Shown here: in pieces, positions 46,781 to 56,884 of the stretch
Position numbering within the stretch: the first letter of the stretch is position 1
Layout: each line of letters starts with the position of its first letter
Assembly: GCA_027922465.2 (NCBI GenBank)
Contig: BQMF02000038.1
Location: forward strand, 248,001-312,000
Direction of reading: 5' to 3'
Length of the DNA stretch: 64,000 nucleotides
Origin: Turritopsis dohrnii
Lineage: Eukaryota; Cnidaria; Hydrozoa; Anthoathecata; Oceaniidae
Notes under the pieces: model-generated
Seen by the model: the letters and a program-made list of their open reading frames with translations, nothing else
What the model was told of the DNA's origin: nothing
Database searches by the model: none
Translations under genes and position numbers: made by a program

Positions 46781-47282
46781 AAAATGTATAGATTAAGTTT
46801 CTGATCATGTACTCTCCAAAAATCCAGAAAACATAGTTGTTACTATGAAACACTTTATACCAATAGAAACCCTAAACTTGATTATGTCTAAATAGGCATG
46901 ATTTTCATTTATTTTGTTGGAACGTAATGTTATTAAGGATACAGTGATCCATTCAGATAAGACATGTAATTCAATCCAAATGTTACGAATTTATGAATTC
47001 AATATGTTTAGTCAATCTTTCTAACAGAATTTCTAAATCGCAAGCACTCACCAATAGGAAAACATAGATTTAAATCATGCAAGTTACATCCATCCATCCA
47101 TACATACATACTTAACTGAAAAGAAAATTGTGCTTTAGTTTGATAAAAAAATATGTCATTACCTTCTCTCTAATTTACTCAATTTTATGAAAAGATGATA
47201 AACTTAAAAAATGACTAAATTAGCAATTACGCATACACCACAGGGTATTATGAAAGCATAATTGACAGAATACGAAACTTAC
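46781..47282. other. No gene seen
   Basis: AT-rich; contains a short ccat/acat simple repeat at about 47090-47110. Confidence 0.45.
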
Positions 47283-47496
47283 GTTAGCTTCCAATAAACT
47301 TAATGACACCTGTGTTGGATCAGTTTTTTCAGCAGTTGCTTTCGTATCCATTTGAACTGATCCAATTAAACTGATCCATTTTAATGGTAATGTAATCCAA
47401 GCTTTACACTGTGCTAAACTAGGACAAATTGTCATTGATATAATGTGTATATTTCTCCAGACCTCCGAAAGCAGTGATGTTTGAACAATTTTTTCA
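47283..47496 (-). CDS. Candidate internal exon of an unknown gene
   Basis: A minus-strand open stretch of 71 codons is bounded by a credible acceptor (cacttgtttaacag at 47497 and above) and a near-consensus donor (gtaagt from 47282). The peptide has a hydrophobic middle (ITLPLKWISLIGSVQM) and an acidic/Thr-rich end (KATAEKTDPTQVSLSLLEAN). I recognise no domain and found no partner exon, so it could be a chance frame with lucky splice sites. Confidence 0.3.
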
Positions 47497-48249
47497 CTGT
47501 TAAACAAGTGCAATTATTTATCTCTGGCCTTGAAGTCGCATATATGAGTAGTGAGGCAGTCTAATTGCTTAATGCAAGTCAGTAATAGAAAAGCTTTTAT
47601 TCACTCAGCTGCCGAAACAAACAATTTTCAATGTCTGTGTGATCCACGGAAAACAAGGGATTAATTAGTATTTTTTACAGCTACGCGAATAGCATCGTGA
47701 TCTGAAAAGTATATATTTTTCACCACATAAGTTTTGTTAGATTAACAAAAGAACAGGTAACACATGCTAAGTAAATGTATTGATGTATTTAAATGTTTGT
47801 ATTTAAATGTCTGTTTAAATGTAAAATGATACATACATACAATCATATACATATAAACATTCAGCACATGTTTCAAGATTTTACTTATTAAATTGTTTTC
47901 ATCATTTATGGCTATACATAAGAAAGTGCAATGAAGTTTTTTAACAATTGGCTGCAGAAAAAATAATCTTTGTTTACACAGTATCGAATGGTTTTAATTA
48001 TAATTTCGTTTTGAAAAGATATTATCAAGATGTGAGTATAACAGTGTAAATACGTTGATCATTTAGGATGCAGCTGATGGGTTTTTTTACAGTTTTAGCT
48101 ATTCTAGTCTAATGAAATTCTCAATTTTTTATTGGCCCAGCGTATTCTGTTGTTAAGGTAGCTGTTGTTTGTGTTGGCTTAGAAAATGTTATAACCTTAG
48201 CAAAATCTAAAGTAGGAAACTTTCAATACAAAAGAAAGCCATACATATA
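47497..48249. other. No gene seen
   Basis: AT-rich sequence with no supported feature. Confidence 0.45.
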
Positions 48250-48937
48250 TATAGTGTTCATACAAGAAAGGGTATTGTGTGCTTTGGAGCTTGCCAGCAC
48301 TACAATGTCAACATGTTGGAAAGAATTCTTAAGGATGATCCTGCCATTAAAAAAGTTATACTTGGGTTTGACTCGTGCGTCGCACAAAATCGAAACAGCT
48401 ATAAGTCTGTTCTGTCCTTCAAGAGTTTATTATTCGACAGAGATAATTATAATCGAACAGAGGTTTTGTGAACCTAGTCGTTCCAGCATTCAAGAAGTTG
48501 ATAAAATTCATAATCAAATTTACAGGGCCATCTCTTCAGTCGAGATATTTTCTCCACTTGGGTTGGTGCAAATGCTATCAAATGTGAATCAAAAACATCC
48601 GTTCATGGTAATACAAGTGCAATCAGACAGCATTAAGAACTTCATTCAAGTTGCTGCATTGCTTAATTATAAATCTGTTCCGTATTTTTCAATCAAAACA
48701 GTTGTTCATCGCAAAAACATTCCAAACCATGTCTTCTATAAAGACGCTTTTAAATAGGCTAAACTGACCAAGAGTCAACAAACCAGAAAGTTTACCCGAA
48801 AATCTCCATAAATCCCGTTTGCAAAAGTTTTGAAAGCTAGCAGATTGGTGTCAAAGGCCAAAAAGGATGATCTTGAGAGTATGTTTGCCTATATGCCTCC
48901 TATTAATGTTGTTTTTTGTAAGATTACATTAAAGTGA
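48250..48937 (+). pseudogene. Frameshifted transposase-like protein remnant
   Basis: Two overlapping frames together give a recognisable protein of an abundant invertebrate transposon-associated family (DUF7869-like). In one frame are KKVILGFDSCVAQNRNSYKS and onward (to about 48470); in the other RFCEPSRSSIQEVDKIHNQI, VEIFSPLGLV and KNIPNHVFYKD (48460-48757). After a stop, the family's C-terminal sequence resumes (KDDLESMFAYMP, about 48860-48900). D-C-AQNRN and the later Glu/His-rich block look like the DDE/D core. One frameshift and at least two stops make it dead. The family name is from memory of the motif pattern and is uncertain. Confidence 0.5.
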
Positions 48938-49384
48938 AAAAAGATAAGTTTGGTACCAATCTATGCAATTTATATTTTAAATCTGCGTATTTAAAGATTG
49001 CGTTAAATGTTCTAGGGTGAAGGTTGGCTATTTTGTCAATTGATTAATGTCCTTTGTATGTTCTCATGTGACTTTTTATATTTGCATAACATGAAATTTT
49101 GTGATTATATTCAAACCACAGAAAATGAATGCACTTTTAAGGCTTTATCAGCATCTTGTGAATGATAAATCGCTCCCACGTTCGCCATTTTGAAAATACA
49201 ATAAAAACAAACAATCTCCACTATTTACAAGATTATCTAACAGCCGTTTCATGGCAAATCAATAACCTCGTATCAACCTGTACATAGAATAAGCCGTATT
49301 TGCTTGGCTTTTGGAGATAATAATAATTTTAAGGCGTTATAACGAATAAGGACATAAAACAATATCAGACTGTCGTTTGAAGGA

Positions 49385-49510
49385 GTTTTTGCGCTGGTTT
49401 TTGGAAAAAGCTCCACAGAGAAAGAACGAAATGATCTTGAAAAGCTTAAAAACAATCGGAGCTCATTTTTTCCAAAAATGGAGATAGAACAAAATAATTC
49501 TCACCTAACG
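49385..49510 (+). repeat. Dispersed repeat R3, copy 1
   Basis: The block from tttttggaaaaagc to atagaacaaaataattctca recurs at 61695-61820 with about 85-90% identity by eye, in the same orientation. Function unknown. Confidence 0.65.
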
Positions 49511-50475
49511 AACTGTACTACTGTGCTACACAAAAGAAGCAATGTCGAATAGATTTGTCTTCAGTTCATACTTTTTCATGTTTACGCATTATTGTGTTTG
49601 GTAATGGTTTTCGAACGTAAATGTTGTTTTAATTAGTTTTATTATTTTTATGTTTGGTGGTGTATGTATCCCAAGTTAAAAGTCAGTTTGTAAAGCTTTT
49701 ATTCAGAGCAGATTCAGTATTAACACACCACATAGGTTTATGTTCTAAGCTTTTTCGACCTATAGCTATACAAATACTTTTATTAAATTGATGCTTTTAA
49801 GTATTACTTTTAGGAAAATGTGTTTCTTCATTTTGTTTCTGTTTGCTTTGCTTGATTTGTTTGAATATTGTCATAGTAATATTAGGATTTCTGCTTCATT
49901 ATAGAATTGATTTCTTTTTCTTTTAGGTAAGATAAATAATAAAATAGGATATCAATTATTAAAGAAATAAAACTCATGGTTTTAAATCACGATGTCAGTG
50001 GTTTGGGGAAGAACAGATGCATTCATTTCATCAATTCATTAATGATTGCTAATAAAAGAATCAGAGTTGAAAGTATTGATTTGTTTTCAATTCCTATTTT
50101 GTAATTGTTACCTATTTCATCTTAAGGGTAAAAAAGGACAATATGCTTTCAGGTTAAAAGGAGATAATATTAAGCGTTTTATGTTTCATTTCTTTTATTA
50201 TATTGATGTTTGGCTCTTTCCAGAGCAAATTTATTATACCTAAACCTTTCTTTGCAGTTCAGCTCACATTGATTAAAAATGGTAAATAAATTTTTAAATG
50301 CCAACACTGATATAGTAGTACATAAAATGTTAAAGACAGGCGTCGGATTGAGTTCAGAATTTTCAAAGATCTTCAGTGACTTTTTATAGGAATGATTTAA
50401 TATCATTAGTTACATTAGTGTGCTATATCAGCGAATAAAATGCGTCGCCGTTTTAAGAGCTTTCAGAACCCTAAA
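49511..50475. other. No gene seen
   Basis: AT-rich sequence without a supported feature; short frames show no motif. Confidence 0.45.
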
Positions 50476-50590
50476 TATTCTCTGTCGCCCAACCATGGTG
50501 GGCGACAATTTTCGAGGAAAATGTTTGCAATTTTTGGTCCCCTCACTAAAAAAGTGCAAGCCGTGCCCATGGATCTCCAAATCCTTTATA
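50476..50590 (-). repeat. Dispersed repeat R2, copy 2 (inverted)
   Basis: Inverted partner of 44888-44990; shares the gtcgcccac/atggttgggc palindromic core and the catggat(t/c)tccaa block. Confidence 0.6.
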
Positions 50591-50706
50591 AAAAAGCGGC
50601 TTAGCTAATTCATTTCTTCGCCCAGAAAATGCAGTTTTTTATAAGTTCCATAGCTTTTTCTTTGGTATGCCTTCTTAACCGTGTTGATCACTACGTGGAC
50701 CTTTTA

Positions 50707-51360
50707 TTATTTTCTGGACTTCTCTTCAAAGGTAATGATGAAACATTTCAGCGGGTTTCCGTCGAAGAAATCCAAATCTGTCTCTGGTGCACTTTGAATG
50801 GTGGATAGATTCGGACATGCTTTTTCAAATACTTCTACAAATCTTTGCGTTCGTTGATAGTAAGATGTCAATGATCGATTTTCATCTCCTACGACATGTT
50901 CTTCATCATCTTCTAAATCTGAGTCTTCAAATTGATCGATTGGCACGATACTTGTGTTAAATAGATTTTTGGTTTGAGTTTTGGGTCTTACTGAACCCTC
51001 ACCGTCAGATAGATCATTCAAGTGCCGTTTGGCATTCATTGACTAGATATCTTCAGATATTGGAAAATTTGAACATCTTTTTTTTATCCTGAGTTTACAG
51101 CCAATCGGTTTCCTTATACATTCATTGTTTCCACTTGCCATCTAATCGATAAATGAAATTGCCGAAGAGATGGGAAAGACGATAGACGATAGACATCTGT
51201 ACTGGCCTCTGACTCCGCTAGCTCTTCTACAAAAACGTTATTTCCATCCTTTTCTTGCTTTAAGCAAATGATGCTTCTACTTTTAAATTTGCCGATTTTG
51301 CTGCTTCAGACTTTTGTTTGCTTCTTGGAGCTCCGACTCTTGAAATAAAAAATAAAAAAT
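50707..51360 (-). pseudogene. Retroelement Gag-like fragment (BEL/Pao type suggested)
   Basis: A minus-strand frame of 110 codons (51039-50707) is acidic and ends with TDLDFFDGNPLKCFIITFEE. The FDGNPL motif with a following aromatic/hydrophobic stretch is a usual feature of BEL/Pao-type Gag proteins. Upstream on the minus strand (51040-51360) another frame has a Lys/Glu-rich segment (KEQEKDGNN-like, VEELAESEAS) that fits the same region with a frameshift. No protease, reverse transcriptase or LTR is visible near it, so it is an isolated relic. The assignment rests on one motif. Confidence 0.35.
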
Positions 51361-51767
51361 TTATGATTATGCCGATTCCTAACAATCAGAAGAAACAAAA
51401 TGTTTCCAAAAAATCTCAGCAAATGGTACTGGAGCGTTAGAAACGATCATGGCTTTCAAATCAATCAGAAATGATTTCATCAACAGGTTTTCATCCTCCG
51501 CTGTGCAAAGTTTTAAAAGAAAAGAGGCATTTTCTGTGAAGATGGAGCCCGCAGAACGAAGAGCACTGTCAGTTCACATTATACACGAACATATGACAGC
51601 TCAAGGTGATATTTTGAATTAAAAAATTCTGTTGGACGAAATTTGATACTTTGAGAAGCTTTTAAAACTGACTGGTGTATGTTAAGTAAAAATTGTTTAG
51701 ATTATGTGAAACATAACCAGTTAAACTCTAAATTAACCCTTAAGTATTTTAATTTGCCTAACCACAG
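51361..51767. other. No gene seen
   Basis: AT-rich stretch up to the left end of element 3; no supported feature. Confidence 0.4.
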
Positions 51768-54700
51768 CAGGGGCGGACGCAGGGTACGGCTCATACGGCT
51801 CAAGCCGTAGCAAAATTAAGTCAAGAGAATGACTACTATAAATGATCTACTGTCGTGCTTCTTTGTCTGTTTGTCTATTCTCTTGACGCCGTGTCGTAAT
51901 CACTCAATAACGGCGTCGTTTGAAAATCAATCGAATAGGTTTTTTATGCATTAGCGCATTATTTGTTGGCGCCCCATTTGACTCGCAAATTTTAGGTAAG
52001 CTATAACTGCAAACCCTACTGCTGTATTGTTCTTCTTTACGGCTCAAAAATCGGCTCCTTTTGATCAATGATGATAGGGGTTATAACTAACAGTTTTGAG
52101 CCGTATTGCAGCTCTTCGATACGGCTCAAAGTTACTGCTCAAGTCCCGATTTTACGGTAGTTGGACACCTATACCCCTAATCCCAGCTTCATGGTACTTC
52201 TTTCGGTTTTCCATTTGTTTTGAAAGTGCGCCTGTCGTGCCAAATGTACGCAAGACGATAATACGTATCAGAACAAATCCTTAGGCTTTAAATCTTTCGG
52301 TTGTCGGTAGAGTAAGCAAATACGGCTCAAAACTCACACACGTGCATCATCTTATGAACCTCTTTCTCAATTTGTCTGCATCGGTCATGATGCATAGAGA
52401 AAAAGTTTTTGAGGCGCTTAATCTCAACGATAACATGGCAACAGAATACTTAAATTTACCCATACTGATGAATAAAGGTTTTTGTGTTTCAATGAGCACA
52501 TGGATCTGGTAGATAAAGCCTTGAAAAAGTACTTCACAGCTGAGAGAAATACAGAACATACATAAGTGTGGTAGGAGACATCATGTTAGATGCACAGTCA
52601 TTGCTTTAAAGTAAGTTTATGTTTTTCTTTATATTTTACTTTGTAAACGTAAGTGTTAGTTTGTTTTTTTAATTATTATACATTAATTCAAATTCATTTA
52701 ATGACCGAAACAACACAACAACAAAAAAAAAGCTTCTGAAAGTTATGTGATTATGGATTCAATATTTGTTTTTTTATTTTCATTCACATGCATGGCTTTT
52801 TATATTTGTAACTTTGACGAAAAACAAAATTTTATAATTTCTCTGTGGGGCTTCTTTTTATTTATTATTTTTTGCCTTGCTAAACTCCTGGTTGGGATTT
52901 TACTCAGAGTCGTTAGACTTGATTATTACACAAACTTATTATGTTTTTTAAACATGGTACCTTTTGGCGGTAATCAAAAACTACAGAGTTTGCATGTATA
53001 CATTAACTTTATTTTGTGATATTTAATTTCATTAGATATTATATATGCAATTATTTTGAGATTTTTCACTGATAATGAGCATTCGTATAGCTATGTGTTG
53101 TTAGCTTTATTTGGAAAAAATTCAGTAATGAGTTTATGTGGGTTAATGAGAAACAAGCAATGAAAATTTGTGAGGAACAAAATTGGTGTTCTGTCTTGTG
53201 TTTGTTGGGACTTTCACCAGTCATACATAAGTCATACACCCATTATGCACCCACTTTGAGGATAAAATTGAAACCCAATGCTGTTACTGTGGCCTGTTAG
53301 TGTAAGCTGGATGAATCTTATCTCACAATCCACATTTTGTTTTGTTTTGAGGGGATATTAATATCAAGCACTTTTCGCATAATCACTACGTTCTGTTGGT
53401 TCCTGGGTTTCTTTATAAAAGAAAAGGAACCACAGGAACATCTAAGATTCAAAGAAAACCTTCAGCTTAGAAGGAATAGTTGCCCAAAATTGAACAAATT
53501 TCTCATGATATATATATATTTTCAACATGCCAATTGAGTTTATCTTCTACAGACAAAGCTAAGGAAAGCCATGAAGAATTAGCATTATTGGATGATGATG
53601 TTACAACCCATATTGACACGTCCTCTGCAGCTTCTCCCCAGGATATAAAATCATTTATTGACAATGTTTTTGACCTTGAAAAAGACAAAACAGATGGATG
53701 GCCATTTCATTTGAAATGGCTAGATGCTTATTCTGTTGGTTTTGAAATTCCCCAACTACTTTTTCTTGGTGGGAAATCAGCTTTAGTCAAAGAAATGTTT
53801 CGTGTGTTGACAAGGTCCTTATGTTCTGGTAGTTTTATTTCATGCTTGTCATGATTGATAATTGAATGAAACGAATAGTAGAATTCAATGATAAGTTTGT
53901 GTCAAATTGTATAGATGTGATTTGAAATTATCTAGAAAAAGAATACTACTTGCATTTCCAAGTGATCTGAATCAGTGTGGGAATTTGATATCTAACCAGA
54001 TTTTAGAAGAAATAAAGAGAAACAATTTTTTTCCTGTAAATGATGATAAAGCCTGTTATGATTCTAGAGTGTGGTCGATTGTCTACTGAAAACATACAAG
54101 TAGAATAGGAAGAATTATTTTATGTGGACAGTTCTGTCTTGACTATATATTCACTGTATATTCTATGAGAACATACTATTTTATTTATGTATTAAAAAAA
54201 AAAAAAATGTTGGGAGACTTCATACTAATTCTAATTCACCATATATATATATAAGATATTTTAATTTTGAATTTGTTCACCTTTTGTCTTTTTTAGTACA
54301 AACATCAACAGATCGACCTAGATTTAATGAAGTGCTAGAGGTGTGGAAAGGTGCCAAAGGATGTTGAGAAGAGTAAGAAGTCAAGGAGGAGTGCAGGACG
54401 AAAATCAACATAGAGGGCGGGAAATTATAACTTGCACTAGCACCATGAGTTTATAGGAAAACTGCATTCTTAGTTAGTTCACTTTTGAAAAAATTTATGG
54501 TGCCAATTTTCACTATATTTTTTCAAATATACTGTTTTTTAGCCTCTTAGTTCAATTTTGTGTTCCATTTTGCTTGGGTGAAATAAATTTGCTTTTGAAA
54601 ATGAGAATGCTAGTAAAGTCTTCGTGCAACGAAAGGAATGTGTAATCGTGCAGTGTGTTTGGTATTTTAGACGTTTAATAATGATGCAGTTAATATAATA

Positions 54701-54988
54701 CTGTAATTATTTTGTTATGTATATATGCTGTGTTAATCTAAAAAAAACTATTGTATTCAGCTTCTATTCTTCTATCCACCTTTGGTTAAAATGTTTAATG
54801 TAGGCTAATTTAGGTGTTGGGGGTTCAAAGTAGCTAACTGGAAATGAACGTATATCTCCCGGGATGCATTTGTCCGTAAATCGGGTTATTCCGATCGGGT
54901 TATACCGAGAAAAATCGGGGAATCGGAATTCTTAATGGAGTCCACAAGGTTGAGCCGTACCTTTAAAATAATGCTGCGTCCGCCCCTG
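51768..54988 (+). mobile_element. Element 3: 3.2-kb TIR element with CCACAG direct repeats
   Basis: Both ends begin CAGGGGCGGACGCAG (15 bp, perfect inverted repeat), and the block ggtacggctca follows directly on the left and after 12 bases on the right. CCACAG lies directly outside both ends (51762-51767 and 54989-54994), an apparent 6-bp target duplication. The motif tacggctcaa is repeated under the ends (51785, 51794, 52038, 52120, 52321, and inverted at 52096 and 54951). The ends look hAT-like, but a 6-bp duplication does not fit the usual 8 bp, so the superfamily is open. Two candidate exons lie inside. Confidence 0.75.
53553..54089 (+). CDS. Candidate coding exons of element 3 (unknown protein)
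   Basis: After an acceptor (tatcttctacag) a frame of about 95 codons reads KAKESHEELALLDDDVTTHI, then DIKSFIDNVFDLEKDKTDGW and FLGGKSALVKEMFRVLTR, ending near a weak donor about 53830. A second stretch from 53915 (after gtatag) reads CDLKLSRKRILLAFPSDLNQ and stops at 54089. They have coding-like composition, and the element's TIRs enclose them. I recognise no transposase motif. An additional short stretch after an acceptor at about 54297 (TSTDRPRFNEVLEVWKGAKG) may be a third exon. They may be an element-borne gene or a captured host fragment. Confidence 0.35.
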
Positions 54989-54994
54989 CCACAG

Positions 54995-55361
54995 TTTATA
55001 GAATTCAACTGGTTTCGAAAGATTCATAGCTCTATTGTTCTATGTTATTGCTAGACATTTTTGTGCATATTTAATTACAAGCCTGCACAAAAAAGAAGAA
55101 GATGATTTTAAAGCAGGCGAAAAGAACGAAAAAATGTGATAACTGGTCATTTTAATATTTTAAAGATTTTGGATTATTATCTTACGAGGCCAAAACATAA
55201 CATTGATCGTTTTTTCCATTTGGTACACCTTAAAATAGAGCCCATTTGAGTAAAAATAACCATCTTACACTCCGAAAAGTGAGTCAGAAATGGGACTGGT
55301 GTTTTTTTTTTTCTTTACGACAATACACATGAGACTTAGAACTTCTAAAAATGCATGTTTT
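54995..55361. other. No gene seen
   Basis: AT-rich sequence between element 3 and the THAP relic. Confidence 0.4.
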
Positions 55362-55580
55362 TAAAATGCCCGGGGAAAATTGCTGCGTTGTTGGCTGTGG
55401 AAGTAACAGAAGGACTCAAGCATTGGTATATTTAAATTACTGAGTCAAGTAATGGTGTAATAAGTGGTTGAAAAAGTTGACGAAATACAGTCGTTGACAA
55501 CAATTTTGAAACGCAAATTGAAAATGATCATGTGCGCACTTGTGAAAAGCATATTAAACCAGAAAAGATCGTAATATGTA
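55362..55580 (+). pseudogene. THAP zinc-finger domain relic
   Basis: Starting at an ATG, the frame reads PGENCCVVGCGSNRRTQA (C-x4-C-type opening of a THAP finger). It then needs two frame changes to continue through a KWLKKLTKYSR-type segment and VRTCEKHIKPEKIV (the closing C-x2-H). THAP domains are DNA-binding modules of P-element-like and other transposases and of proteins derived from them. The frame is disrupted, and the sequence is cut at about 55600 by a Helitron fragment. Confidence 0.6.
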
Positions 55581-55601
55581 AGTATTGCATTATCACTTTT
55601 T

Positions 55602-56204
55602 TCCATTATGCGCTTCTGATCGAACATGTTTTTATTCACTTTATTCTTTTAGCACGTGCATTTTTTTCTTCTCCCGTGTGATCTTCTGACATCACCCATG
55701 TTAGAACGCGTAAAACAAAACCTAATAATAAGTTGAAGTTTTTTCTCTCTGCGTTTTGAGTGTATCGTTAAACTTATAATCGATTGGTTTTAAAAACTAA
55801 ATTTATAGCACATCATGATAGCACAGTTTTTTTGAACCATTCTTTAAACTGATATTTGATTGGTTTAAAATCGTAAATAAAAACCACGTGAAGTTCACGT
55901 TCGTAATGCATTGTGTAAAGCAAGGAAGTTTGCTGACACTTTAAATGCGACCGCGACAGTGGACGGCTGAGTTAAGAACATGCAAGATTTGAAACAACAG
56001 GAACGTATTTGTCTTCATGTGCAAACGACCTTTATTAAGCGATAAAGTCAGCCGCAAAGGAATTGAAAATCATTAGAATTGAACCTCAGTTTTCCCATTG
56101 TACGTCTCTCACTTATCGCTGGTTTTAAGTGCAATAATTTGGAGCAGGTAGTGACACAACGCAGGCTGAACATGGGCGGCGAGTGACGCCGCCTTGGCGT
56201 CTAG
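55602..56204 (+). mobile_element. Helitron H6, 5'-truncated
   Basis: Matches the 3' half of H2/H7 (tctgatcgaacatgttttta on) and ends in the terminal hairpin plus CTAG with one stem-region change (gcgtctag). The TC 5' terminus is missing. Confidence 0.8.
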
Positions 56205-56884
56205 TTTCTATAAATTTGGTATGTATCGATGATAATCTTTGTCATAAATTGAGTGAATTTCATTTTTGAGTGTTTGCAACACAATTCAAAATATCACCTT
56301 AAACTAAATTCACACCGAGAGTCTTTGTGTAAATTTCCGAAAATGAATGTTAGAAAAACTGCCTAAAACTTACTTTTTGATGTAAGTATAAATGTAGCAT
56401 AACAATAACCTAATGATTACATCTGTCAAAAAATGAATTGAAAAACAGTTTTTATATTTGAAATATACACTAAGCCCTAAAATTCATATCGTACATAACC
56501 ACAATGACTAGTTACGATATTTCTTGGACAAAATAACAACCATGGCATATTTCGTTTCTATAAATAAGTATCAGTCAAATATTCAATTGACCATTCTACA
56601 TTAATTTGTATGAACAAGAATTATCAATTCTGTATACAAATGAAGCACCGACCATGGTACATTTTCAAATAAACAACGATACATTTACTCATTTATAGTC
56701 ATTTAAGTTGAAACGGTTAAAACTTCTTTGTAAAATGTTCATCCATCATCTTAACATTTTGCTGATTTTTGCAAGCCATTACAACACCCTATCAAAAAAG
56801 TACTCATTAAACGTCCAAAATGTAAAAGTCACTGCAACCATTGGAAACTTCAAACGACACCACAAAGTAACCATCACCATGTGA
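56205..56884. other. No certain gene; possible 5' part of the PAN exon
   Basis: Mostly AT-rich with no feature. Bases about 56795-56881 are open in the frame of the following PAN exon but are separated from it by a TGA at 56882-56884, so the true exon start is unclear. Confidence 0.4.

Noticed and set aside
52747..53019. 90-codon hydrophobic frame in element 3
   Set aside because: Hydrophobic residues follow from the T-rich composition; no homology or splice support seen.
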